42,665 nucleotides of DNA from Methylobacterium sp. (GTDB lineage: Bacteria > Pseudomonadota > Alphaproteobacteria > Rhizobiales > Beijerinckiaceae): positions 1 to 42,665 of the forward strand of contig PNLY01000045.1 in NCBI GenBank assembly GCA_013823325.1, written 5' to 3'. Made by a program: the position numbers and the translations under genes. The notes under the pieces were generated by a model. The model was not told where the DNA came from, searched no databases, and saw nothing but the letters and a program-made list of their open reading frames with translations. Within the stretch, counting starts at the first letter, position 1; each line of letters begins with the position of its first letter. Positions 35,669 through 42,665 of this stretch are shown in pieces.

Positions 35669-37192
35669 ATGACCCTGATCACCCTGCGCAATCTCGGCGT
35701 CACGCTGGGCGCACCCCTGTTCTCCGATCTCTCCTTCTCCCTCGTCGTCGGCGACCGCCTCGGCCTTGTCGCCGCCAATGGCCGCGGCAAGTCGACATTG
35801 CTGCGCTGCCTCGCCGGTTCGCTCGAACCATCAGCCGGCGAGATCATCCGCTCGCGCGGCCTGCGCATCGGCCATGTCGAACAGGACGCGCCGCCGCAAC
35901 TGCTGCAGCAGCCCGTCGACCAAGTGCTGCTCGACCGGTTGCCGGCCGACCAGCGCGAGAGCGAGCATTGGCGCGTCGAGGTCGCCCTCGACACGCTGTC
36001 CGTACCGACGGAGTTGCGCCGCCGCCCGCTCGGGCAATTGAGTGGCGGCTGGCAACGGCTGGTCCTGCTCGCCCGCGCCGGCATCGCCGAGCCGGACCTT
36101 CTCCTGCTCGACGAGCCGACGAACCATCTCGACCTCGCGCGCATCGGCCTGCTGGAAAGCTGGCTCGCCGCGTTGCCGCGCGACGTTGCCGTAATCCTGT
36201 CGAGTCATGACCGTGCTTTCCTCGACGCGACCACCAACCGCACGCTGTTTCTGCGCCAGGAGCGCTCGCAACTGTTCGCGCTGCCCTATTCGCCGGCGCG
36301 TGCAGCGCTTGATGAGACCGACGCCGCGACGGCGCGCCAGCACGAGCGCGACCTCAAGGCCGTCCAGCAGATGCGGCGGCAGGCGGCGAAGCTGAACAAT
36401 CTCGGGATCAATTCCGGCAGCGACCTCCTGCTGAGCAAGACCAAGCAATTGAAGCGGCGGGCCGACGAGCTCGAAGCGACGGCGCGTCCCGCCCATCGCG
36501 AGCGCTTCGCCGGGGCGATCAGGCTCGCCAGCAGCGCGACGCATGTGCGGGCGCTGGTCGAGCTCGACGACGTCGCGGTCGAGACGCCGGACGGACGGCT
36601 GCTGTTCAGGACGGGCAAGCGCTGGGTCAGCCCAGGCGACCGCATCGTGCTGCTCGGCCTCAATGGCGCCGGCAAGTCGCGCTTCATCGCCATGCTCCAT
36701 GCCGCCATTCGCGGTGAGGATCGGGCGGGGATCAGGGCGACACCTTCGCTGGTGCTCGGTCATGCCAGCCAGAGCCTTGCCGAACTGCCCGATGCCGACA
36801 CGCCGCACGGGCTGATCAGCCGGCGCTTCGATGTCGGCGACCAGCCGGCGCGGGGCCTGCTTGCGGGAGCCGGCATCGCCATCGATCGCCAGGCCGGGCC
36901 GATCGGCGCGCTCTCAGGCGGGCAGAGGGCAAGGCTCGCCATGCTGGCGCTGCGCCTCGCCAGGCCGAATTTCTACCTGCTGGACGAGCCGACCAACCAT
37001 CTCGACATCGAGGGGCAGGAGGCGCTGGAGGCCGAACTGAATGCCGGCGACACCAGCTGCCTCCTGGTCTCGCATGACCGCAGCTTCGTCCGGGCCGTCG
37101 GCAACCGCTTCTGGCGGATCGAAAGGCGGCGGCTGGTCGAGATCGACGATCCCGAGGCCTTCTTCCGGGAGGCGATGGAGGCGCAGGGCTGA
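35669..37192 (+). CDS. ABC-F family ATPase (ribosome-associated type)
   Basis: A soluble protein of about 507 residues with two ABC domains and no membrane part, the ABC-F layout; members act on the ribosome, either in translation or in protection against antibiotics. Domain 1 has a variant Walker A AANGRGKST (Lys41; the first Gly is Ala), signature LSGGWQR and LLLLDEPTNHLD. Domain 2 has LNGAGKS, LSGGQRAR and YLLDEPTNHLD. The linker between them (about 225-290) is basic and helical, fitting the P-site tRNA interaction motif. The ATG at 35669 begins the domain, but an ATG at 35633 with AAGGA upstream is a real alternative. A leader ORF precedes it. Confidence 0.9.
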   Translation: MTLITLRNLGVTLGAPLFSDLSFSLVVGDRLGLVAANGRGKSTLLRCLAGSLEPSAGEIIRSRGLRIGHVEQDAPPQLLQQPVDQVLLDRLPADQRESEHWRVEVALDTLSVPTELRRRPLGQLSGGWQRLVLLARAGIAEPDLLLLDEPTNHLDLARIGLLESWLAALPRDVAVILSSHDRAFLDATTNRTLFLRQERSQLFALPYSPARAALDETDAATARQHERDLKAVQQMRRQAAKLNNLGINSGSDLLLSKTKQLKRRADELEATARPAHRERFAGAIRLASSATHVRALVELDDVAVETPDGRLLFRTGKRWVSPGDRIVLLGLNGAGKSRFIAMLHAAIRGEDRAGIRATPSLVLGHASQSLAELPDADTPHGLISRRFDVGDQPARGLLAGAGIAIDRQAGPIGALSGGQRARLAMLALRLARPNFYLLDEPTNHLDIEGQEALEAELNAGDTSCLLVSHDRSFVRAVGNRFWRIERRRLVEIDDPEAFFREAMEAQG

Positions 37193-37218
37193 CCACCATG
37201 TGACGATCGCCACAAAGC

Positions 37219-37241
37219 GGCCGGCGCGTCCTGCGCCGGCC
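37219..37241 (+). terminator. Strong GC hairpin after the ABC-F gene
   Basis: GGCCGGCGC and GCGCCGGCC form a perfect 9-bp stem with a 5-base loop, 26 bases after the ABC-F stop. No T-run follows, so it is not a classic terminator; it could slow transcription or protect the 3' end of the mRNA. Confidence 0.4.
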
Positions 37242-37297
37242 TCATGGCGCGCATTCGCCGCGTCGTCCTGTCTTGTGCATCGCGGCGAAGGCGCTAT

Positions 37298-37379
37298 CTC
37301 TCGGGTCCGGCCGTCAGGCCAGTCGCCAGCAACCCGCCTTGCCCGCCGCATTCTGCGTGCGGGCGCAACCCGACAAGAG
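37298..37379 (+). ncRNA. Candidate structured RNA (riboswitch-like) before the flippase gene
   Basis: The 82 bases fold compactly. A closing stem pairs CTCTCGGGT (37298-37306) with ACCCG (37368-37372) and AGAG (37376-37379), with a 3-base bulge. Inside are a small hairpin GGCC-gtca-GGCC (37309-37320) and a 10-bp hairpin with one bulge from GCCCGC (37341-37346) to GCGGGC (37359-37364). The 3' strand of the closing stem ends 5 bases before the ATG at 37385 and so covers the ribosome binding region. GGGT can alternatively pair with ACCC at 37332-37335. The strings CAGCAACC and GGGCGCAACCC faintly recall SAM-I/SAM-IV riboswitch cores; that is unproven. Confidence 0.4.
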
Positions 37380-37384
37380 CATCG

Positions 37385-38359
37385 ATGTCCTTCGGCCCGC
37401 ACGAGCCAGGAATGCCGCTGCGCAAGCGCAGCCGCTGGTGGTGGCTTGGTCCGCTCGCCTCTTCGGTGATCTTCGTCGCCTCGCTGGTGGTGCTCTACTA
37501 CATCGTGCGCGAGATCGAGCCGGGCGAGCTCGCCCGTGCCTTCGCCAATGCCAGCCAGCGCCAGCTCCTGCTCGCGCTCGGCTTCACCGCGCTGAGCTAT
37601 CTGCTGCTCACTGGCTATGATGCGCTGGCGCTGCGCCGGCTCGGCCTGTCGATTCCCTACCGGACGACGGCGCTCGCCTCCTTCACCAGCTATTCCGTCG
37701 CCTTCACATTGGGTTTCCCGATCGTGACTGGCGGCACCGTGCGCTACTGGGTCTATTCGGCCAAGGGCGTGCGCGCCTCGGAGGTCGCGAGCCTCACCGT
37801 CATCGCCGGCCTGACCTTCTGGCTCGGCCTCGGCATGATCCTCTGCGCCAGCCTGTTCTACGCGACGGAATCGGTCGCCGTGCTGGCGCGGACCTCGCCG
37901 CTGGTGATCCAGGCGGTGGGCGCCGCCGTGGCGCTCGGCACGGCAGGCTATCTCTTCTGGGTCGCGACCGGCGAGCGCACCTTGCGGGTCAGCGGCTGGA
38001 ACCTGCCCCTGCCGGGCCTGGGCGTCACGCTGGCGCAGATGCTGCTCGGCGCCGCCGAGGTCTGCGCCGCCGCCGCCGTGCTCTATGTGCTGCTGCCGGG
38101 CGGCCACAACCTGCCCTATGAGAGCTTCCTGGCGGCCTATATCTTCGCCTGCCTGATCGGCATCGCCAGCCATGCGCCGGGTGGGCTCGGCGTCTTCGAG
38201 GCGACGATGCTGATCGCGCTCAGCCGCCTGCCTTTCGAGCAGGTGCTGGGCGCGCTGCTGCTCTTCCGCATCATCTACTACATCCTGCCGTTCATCCTGG
38301 CGCTGGTGCTGCTGGCGCTGAACGAGATGATCCGGCGCATCCGGCGGCACGAGATCTGA
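37385..38359 (+). CDS. MprF/YbhN-type flippase domain protein (UPF0104)
   Basis: A 324-residue polytopic inner-membrane protein with about eight hydrophobic segments. It matches the lysylphosphatidylglycerol synthetase membrane domain family: FTSYSVAFTLGFPIVTGGTV, RYWVYSAKGV, and SHAPGGLGVFEATMLIAL near the C-terminus. In MprF this domain flips aminoacylated lipids to the outer leaflet; here the aminoacyltransferase half is absent, so it is a stand-alone flippase-like protein of unknown substrate. The preferred ATG at 37385 follows a foldable leader; a start at 37244 would add a basic, non-conserved extension. It follows the ABC-F gene. Confidence 0.88.
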   Translation: MSFGPHEPGMPLRKRSRWWWLGPLASSVIFVASLVVLYYIVREIEPGELARAFANASQRQLLLALGFTALSYLLLTGYDALALRRLGLSIPYRTTALASFTSYSVAFTLGFPIVTGGTVRYWVYSAKGVRASEVASLTVIAGLTFWLGLGMILCASLFYATESVAVLARTSPLVIQAVGAAVALGTAGYLFWVATGERTLRVSGWNLPLPGLGVTLAQMLLGAAEVCAAAAVLYVLLPGGHNLPYESFLAAYIFACLIGIASHAPGGLGVFEATMLIALSRLPFEQVLGALLLFRIIYYILPFILALVLLALNEMIRRIRRHEI

Positions 38360-38470
38360 CGCCGCTTCACCAGCCTTGATCGGGCAAATCTCCTTGACGC
38401 GGCTGCGGGTCGGATGCCACCTCGACTCCGCCGGGCCCGTGTCGAGGAAGCTGCCGGCCCGGGGTAAGCG

Positions 38471-39556
38471 GTGGACGCGACCAACCTCATCGACGAGATC
38501 TACGAGGCTGCCGTCGTGCCGGAGCGATGGGCTGGTGTGCTCGACCACCTGGCGGCGCGCGCCGGCGGTGTCGGCACGATTCTGTTCGCGGCCTCGCCGA
38601 ACCGGTTCCAGTGGACCGCGTCGCGAGCCATCCAGGATGTCACGGCCGAATGGGTCGCTTCGCCCTTCGTCGCGGACAATCTGCGGGGCAAGCGCCTGGT
38701 CCCGCTCTATGAACCGCGTTTCCTGACCGATCTCGACGCGATCGCGCCCGAAGAGCTCGAACAGGATCCGTTCTATCGCGATTTCCTCAGACCGCGCGGC
38801 TGGGGCTGGTGCGTCGGCACCTCGATCCGTTCGACCAGCGGCGACAGCATCGTCTTCTCGATCGAGCGCCTCTATGCCGACGGCCCGGTTCCGCGCGAGA
38901 CGGCCGCGGCGCTCGACCAGTTCCGCCCTCATCTGGCGCGGGCCTCGATCATCGCGGCGCGCCTCGGCCTCGAACGGGCGCGCGCCAGCGTCGCGGCACT
39001 GGAGCTGATCGGCCTGCCGGCGGCGATCATCACCGGACGCCACAGCGTGCTCGCGGCCAATGAGCTGATCACCGCCTGCGGAGCATTCGACATCGGCGCC
39101 TTCGACCGCGTGCGCCTGTCCGATCCCATGGCGAACAAGCGCCTGCAACTGCATCTCGACGTGGCCGGGGATGCCGGCCTGTCGTTCCCGATCCGAGCGA
39201 CTGCCGGGCGGCCCGCCTTCGTCGCGCATCTGGTTCCGCTCAGGCGGGCCGGGCTCGACATCTTCTCCGGCGCGGCCCAGCTGTTCTACCTCACCGAAGT
39301 CGGGCGCGGGGCGGCGCCGTCCGCCGCCATCCTCGAAGCCCTGTTCGATCTCAGCCCGGCGGAAGCCAAGGTCACGCGGCTGCTCCTGTCGGGCGGCACG
39401 GTCGCCGGCATCGCCAGCACCCACAAGATCCGGCCGGAAACCGTGCGGGGCCAGCTCAAATCCGTCTTCGCCAAGACAGGCGTGCGCCGCCAGGCCGAGC
39501 TGATCCAGCTCCTCGGCGGCATCCAGTCTCCAGGCATGCCGGGTGTCGGCCTGTAG
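38471..39556 (+). CDS. LuxR-type transcriptional regulator
   Basis: A 361-residue regulator. The last 65 residues are a LuxR/GerE helix-turn-helix: LFDLSPAEAKVTRLLLSGGT, then VAGIASTHKIRPETVRGQL as the recognition helix and a following KTGVRRQAELIQLL. The N-terminal 280 residues have no recognisable domain at sequence level; the shape (AAVVPERWAGVLDHLAARAG, then FLRPRGWGWC) resembles uncharacterised alphaproteobacterial LuxR proteins with a PAS- or GAF-like sensor. No receiver aspartate pattern is seen. The start is a GTG at 38471 with only weak SD (GGGG). It lies between the flippase and phoR with gaps of about 110 bases on each side. Confidence 0.88.
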   Translation: MDATNLIDEIYEAAVVPERWAGVLDHLAARAGGVGTILFAASPNRFQWTASRAIQDVTAEWVASPFVADNLRGKRLVPLYEPRFLTDLDAIAPEELEQDPFYRDFLRPRGWGWCVGTSIRSTSGDSIVFSIERLYADGPVPRETAAALDQFRPHLARASIIAARLGLERARASVAALELIGLPAAIITGRHSVLAANELITACGAFDIGAFDRVRLSDPMANKRLQLHLDVAGDAGLSFPIRATAGRPAFVAHLVPLRRAGLDIFSGAAQLFYLTEVGRGAAPSAAILEALFDLSPAEAKVTRLLLSGGTVAGIASTHKIRPETVRGQLKSVFAKTGVRRQAELIQLLGGIQSPGMPGVGL

Positions 39557-39666
39557 GCTTCCATCGCCGGCGAATAGCACTCAATCTCGCGGAGGCAATT
39601 GCGCTGCACCACCGCTCCGGCCTATGACGCCTCGCCGCAGATCACGCATCGGAAGGCAGGAGCCGC

Positions 39667-40719
39667 ATGCACGCTTTGGTCGACCCAAAGGCGCCGGTCA
39701 CGGCGGCGCTGATCGAGGCCATCGGCGTCCCCGCCGTATTGCTCGACCCGCAGGGCGTGATCCAGGCGCTGAGCCCGACCGCGCCGGCGCTGGTGACTGC
39801 GCTCGCCAAGGGCAAGCCGCTCGCTTTGGTGATGCGCGACCCAGATCTGATCGATGCGATCGAGCAGGTCTCGCGCCATGGCGGCCGCCGCGCCGTCGAG
39901 CTGATCGAGCGCGTGCCGGTCGAGCGCACCTTCCGCATCCATATCGCCGCGCTTGCCGGCAGCGGCTGGCGCCGGGCCGTGCTCCTCACGTTCGAGGACT
40001 TGAGCGAGCAGCGCATGACCGAGCGCATGCGTGTCGATTTCGTTGCCAATGCCAGCCATGAACTGCGCACGCCGCTCGCCTCCGTGCTCGGCTTTGTCGA
40101 AACGCTGCAGGGGCCGGCCCGCAACGACGCCGTCGCCCGCGACCGCTTTCTGACGATCATGCGCGAGCAGGGCCTGCGTATGGCCCGTCTCGTCGATGAT
40201 CTGCTCTCGCTCTCGCGCATCGAACTGCGCGCCCATCTCGCGCCGGAGACGCCGGTCGATCTTTCCAGCATCGCCCGCGAGATACTGGACTCCCTCGTGC
40301 TGATGGCACGCGAGCGCGAGGTGACGCTGAAGCTCGACGTGCCGCAGCAGCCCGTTACCGTCGCCGGCGACCGCGACGAATTGCTGCGGCTGATGGAGAA
40401 CCTGGTCGAGAACGCGATCAAATACGGCCAGCGCGGCGGCGAGGTCGGCATCACCGTCGCGATCTCCGGCGAGGAGGCCAGCCTCAGCGTGCGCGACGAC
40501 GGGCCGGGCATCGCGCCGGAGCACCTGCCGCGCCTGACCGAGCGCTTCTATCGCGTCGACACCGCCGCGAGCCGCGAGGCGGGCGGCACCGGCCTCGGCC
40601 TCGCCATCGTCAAGCACATCGTCCTGCGCCATCGCGGCCGCCTGACGATCGAGAGTGTGGTCGGCCAGGGCGCGACCTTCCGGGCGATCCTGCCGCGCCT
40701 GCGCGACGCGGCCCGTTAA
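39667..40719 (+). CDS. phoR: PhoR-like sensor histidine kinase without membrane segments
   Basis: A 350-residue histidine kinase, assigned to PhoR from its place before pstS and its domain order. Residues about 20-110 form a PAS-like domain, HisKA follows with FVANASHELRTPLAS (phospho-acceptor His131), and the HATPase domain has ENLVENAIKYG, DDGPGIAPEHLPRL and GGTGLGLAIVKH. Unlike E. coli PhoR no N-terminal membrane segment is present, so it is predicted soluble. The ATG at 39667 has a good GCAGGAG site. PhoR normally responds to phosphate flow through PstSCAB-PhoU and phosphorylates PhoB; those later genes lie beyond the window. Confidence 0.88.
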   Translation: MHALVDPKAPVTAALIEAIGVPAVLLDPQGVIQALSPTAPALVTALAKGKPLALVMRDPDLIDAIEQVSRHGGRRAVELIERVPVERTFRIHIAALAGSGWRRAVLLTFEDLSEQRMTERMRVDFVANASHELRTPLASVLGFVETLQGPARNDAVARDRFLTIMREQGLRMARLVDDLLSLSRIELRAHLAPETPVDLSSIAREILDSLVLMAREREVTLKLDVPQQPVTVAGDRDELLRLMENLVENAIKYGQRGGEVGITVAISGEEASLSVRDDGPGIAPEHLPRLTERFYRVDTAASREAGGTGLGLAIVKHIVLRHRGRLTIESVVGQGATFRAILPRLRDAAR

Positions 40720-40756
40720 CGATTTGTGACGACGGCCGGTCCACTTTCATGACGAT

Positions 40757-40774
40757 GTGTCATCCAGTTGTCAT
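40757..40774 (+). promoter_or_regulatory. Pho box upstream of pstS
   Basis: Two 7-base direct repeats, GTGTCAT and TTGTCAT, are separated by CCAG, giving the 11-base period of PhoB binding sites (consensus CTGTCAT, N4, CTGTCAT). It lies 54 bases upstream of the pstS ATG and 37 bases after the phoR stop. It suggests a PhoB-activated promoter for pstS, separate from phoR. Confidence 0.85.
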
Positions 40775-40828
40775 ACAGCCGGTGTTCTAGCAGGGCCGCT
40801 GCACTTGCGATCCGAAAGAGGACATCTG

Positions 40829-41854
40829 ATGCGCAAACTTCTCATTCTCACGGCCGCTGCCATCGGCCTGACGGGCGCTGCCCAGGCTGCCGACATCACT
40901 GGCGCCGGCGCGACCTTTCCCTTCCCGATCTATTCGAAGTGGGCCGAGGCCTATAAGAAGGAGAGCGGCGTCGGCCTGAACTACCAGTCGATCGGCTCGG
41001 GTGGCGGCATCCGCCAGATCAAGGCGAAGACCGTCGCCTTCGGCGCCACCGACGCCCCGCTCAAGGGCGAGGAGCTGACCAAGGACGGCCTGATCCAGTT
41101 CCCGACCGTGATGGGCGGCGTCGTCCCCGCCATCAACATCGCCGGCGTCGAGCCCGGCAAGCTCAAGCTCTCGGGCGAGCTGATCGCCGAGATCTATCTC
41201 GGCAACATCAAGAAGTGGAACGATCCGAAGATCGTGGCGCTGAACGCCGACCTGAAGCTGCCCGACGCCAACATCAACCCGGTCTACCGTTCGGACGGCT
41301 CGGGCACGACGTTCGTCTTCACCGACTACCTCTCCAAGGTCTCGGCCGATTGGAAGTCGAAGATCGGCACCAACACGGCCGTTCAGTGGCCGGTCGGCAT
41401 CGGCGGCAAGGGCAATGAGGGCGTCTCGGCCTCGGTCAAGCAGGTCGCCAACTCGATCGGCTATGTCGAGTATGCCTATGCCAAGCAGAACAAGCTCGCC
41501 CACGCCCTCGTCAAGAACGCCGACGGCAACTTCCCGGCGCCGGACGACAAGGCCTTCCAGGCCGCTGCCGCCAACGCCAACTGGAACGAGGCTCCCGGCT
41601 TCGGCATCTCGCTGAACAACCAGAAGGGCGCCAACGCCTGGCCGATCACCTCCGCCACCTTCCTGCTCGTGCACGCCAAGCCCGAGAAGCCGGAAGAGGT
41701 GCAGGCCGCGCTGAAGTTCGTCGACTGGGCCTATAAGAGCGGCGACCAGCTCGCGCTCGATCTCGACTACGTGCCGCTGCCGGCCAACGTCAAGGATCAG
41801 GTCCGCAACGCCTGGAAGGGCGTGACCGACCCGGCGGGCAAGCCGATCTTCTGA
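40829..41854 (+). CDS. pstS: Phosphate ABC transporter substrate-binding protein PstS
   Basis: PstS binds inorganic phosphate in the periplasm with high affinity and delivers it to PstCA. From the ATG at 40829 the precursor is 341 residues with a clean signal peptide (MRKLLILTAAAIGLTGAAQA, cut before ADITGAG). Mature features are GAGATFPFPIYSKW, the phosphate loop IGSGGGIRQI, FGATDAPL, and YRSDGSGTTFVFTDYL, all standard for PstS. An upstream start at 40757 is rejected since it precedes the signal and lies inside the Pho box. GAAAGAGGA supplies the ribosome binding site. pstC follows after 111 bases with a hairpin between. Confidence 0.97.
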   Translation: MRKLLILTAAAIGLTGAAQAADITGAGATFPFPIYSKWAEAYKKESGVGLNYQSIGSGGGIRQIKAKTVAFGATDAPLKGEELTKDGLIQFPTVMGGVVPAINIAGVEPGKLKLSGELIAEIYLGNIKKWNDPKIVALNADLKLPDANINPVYRSDGSGTTFVFTDYLSKVSADWKSKIGTNTAVQWPVGIGGKGNEGVSASVKQVANSIGYVEYAYAKQNKLAHALVKNADGNFPAPDDKAFQAAAANANWNEAPGFGISLNNQKGANAWPITSATFLLVHAKPEKPEEVQAALKFVDWAYKSGDQLALDLDYVPLPANVKDQVRNAWKGVTDPAGKPIF

Positions 41855-41877
41855 TCGCTTCCGCGTGACGATACGGG

Positions 41878-41902
41878 GCGGGGGCCGGACAAGGGCCCCC
41901 GC
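41878..41902 (+). repeat. Hairpin between pstS and pstC
   Basis: GCGGGGGCC and GGCCCCCGC form a perfect 9-bp stem with a 7-base loop, 23 bases after the pstS stop. No T-run follows. Such hairpins after pstS are thought to stabilise its message and reduce read-through to pstC, so that the binding protein is made in excess; here this is inference from position. Confidence 0.6.
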
Positions 41903-41965
41903 TTCCGCGACGACCAGAGCTCGTTTCGCCCCGATAGTCGCCTTTCGAGACCGGAGTAACCACGG

Positions 41966-42665
41966 ATGTCTGCCGTGACCGATCAGTTCGCCGTGCCGAG
42001 TGCACCGGTGCGCAAGACCCCGATGGGGACCTTCGATCTCATCTTCCGCAATGCCAGCTTCCTGGCGGCGCTGTTCGTGCTGGTGCTGCTCGCCGGCATC
42101 ATGCTCTCGATGGTCGTAGGCGGCTGGCCCGCCTTCCGCGAATTCGGCTTCGGCTTCATCACCTCCAGCGTCTGGGACACTCAGAACGAGCAGTACGGTG
42201 CCTGGCCGGCCATCGTCGGTACCCTCTCGACCGCGCTGATCGCGCTCGTCGTCGGCGTTCCGCTCTCGCTGGGTATCGCCGTCTTCCTGACCCAGCTGGC
42301 CCCGCCCTGGTTCAAGCAGCCGGTCTCGACCGCGATCGAGCTGCTCGCCGCCGTGCCCTCGATCATCTACGGCATGTGGGGGCTGTTCGTCTTCGCGCCG
42401 CTGTTCGCGGCCTATGTCCAGATCCCGCTCTCGAACATCGTCGAGGGCATGCCGATCATCGGCACGGTCCTGTATTCGCGCTCGCCTTCGGGCCTGGGCA
42501 TCCTGACCGCCGGGATCATCCTGGCCTTCATGATCATCCCCTTCATCGCCTCGATCACCCGTGACATGCTCGACCAGATCCCGTCGGTGCTGCGCGAGAG
42601 CGCCTACGGCATCGGCGCGACGACCTGGGAAGTGGTGCGCCATGTCCTGGTGCCGCAGGCCGGCG
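41966..42665 (+). CDS. pstC: Phosphate ABC transporter permease PstC, N-terminal part
   Basis: This is the first 233 codons of the PstC permease; the frame runs off the end of the window. It starts at an ATG with GGAG 8 or so bases upstream. Visible are the first membrane segment (ASFLAALFVLVLLAGIMLSM), the PstC-type loop ending WPAIVGTLSTAL, the pattern GVPLSLGIAVFLTQLAP, ELLAAVPSIIYGMWGLF, and SPSGLGILTAGIILAF, and the start of the coupling helix region RESAYGIGATTWEVV. All fit the PstC family, which with PstA forms the phosphate channel. The N-terminus is short, as in rhizobial PstC. Confidence 0.95.
   Translation, partial: MSAVTDQFAVPSAPVRKTPMGTFDLIFRNASFLAALFVLVLLAGIMLSMVVGGWPAFREFGFGFITSSVWDTQNEQYGAWPAIVGTLSTALIALVVGVPLSLGIAVFLTQLAPPWFKQPVSTAIELLAAVPSIIYGMWGLFVFAPLFAAYVQIPLSNIVEGMPIIGTVLYSRSPSGLGILTAGIILAFMIIPFIASITRDMLDQIPSVLRESAYGIGATTWEVVRHVLVPQAG

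Noticed and set aside
36914..39580. Long minus-strand open frame of 888 codons across the ABC-F, flippase and LuxR genes
   Set aside because: It is antisense to three well-supported plus-strand genes. It has the low-complexity Arg/Gly/Asp-rich make-up of GC-rich shadow frames and shows no domain.
40787..42643. Minus-strand open frame of 618 codons opposite pstS and pstC
   Set aside because: It is a shadow of two clear genes, and the composition is typical of an antisense frame in GC-rich DNA.
1..42665. tRNA, rRNA, CRISPR, insertion sequence, integrase or phage genes
   Set aside because: None was seen in reading either strand. Repeats present are single palindromes without array spacing, and no transposase-like protein is encoded.

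Overview
The window is about 42.7 kb of GC-rich, densely coded chromosomal DNA from an alphaproteobacterium. Several traits point to Hyphomicrobiales, possibly a Bosea-like genome: a tad pilus locus, a class I purine nucleoside phosphorylase beside deoA and deoC, a PTA-fused malic enzyme, a phoR-pstSC block, and short palindromic repeats of the kind common in that order. The genus is inference from gene content and codon use. No tRNA, rRNA, CRISPR array, insertion sequence or phage gene was seen. The window looks like core chromosome with small accessory clusters.

Layout: 1-3622 is the end of a tad locus (cpaF tail, tadB, tadC, convergent tadD lipoprotein). 3763-6479 is a peptidase group (M17 aminopeptidase, MarR regulator, NlpC/P60 hydrolase). 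6473-15531, on the minus strand, is a long nucleoside uptake and catabolism operon: BMP-type binding protein, double ATPase, two permeases, cdd, punA, deoC, deoA, and a GhrA-like dehydrogenase coupled at the tail. A palindromic repeat sits between the two permease genes. 15664-21060 holds an SDR, a MoeB/ThiF-like enzyme, gshB, yraN, rsmI and a divergent LpoA-like lipoprotein. 21195-30526 holds maeB, an unusual chemoreceptor, mutS, a BaiN/HI0933-like flavoprotein and guaC.

30651-41854 is the most interesting part. A perfect 12-bp inverted repeat lies before an ArsR-SRPBCC-GST-SRPBCC operon. It is followed by a YddA/SbmA-like ABC transporter with a damaged Walker A motif and by an unrecognised 187-residue protein. 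Next comes an ABC-F ATPase preceded by a 23-codon leader ORF with a very strong ribosome binding site and competing hairpins that look like an attenuator. After it is an MprF/YbhN-type flippase whose ATG is preceded by a compact foldable RNA whose closing stem covers the ribosome binding region. Then come a LuxR-type regulator, a PhoR-like kinase with no membrane segment, and pstS and pstC behind a good Pho box.

How the genes work together: the minus-strand operon would import nucleosides, deaminate or phosphorolyse them, and pass deoxyribose phosphate into central metabolism. The pst/pho block imports phosphate and senses its limitation. The ABC transporter, ABC-F protein and flippase lie on one strand and could form a defence island against antibiotics or cationic peptides. 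That last point is inference from gene families and context.
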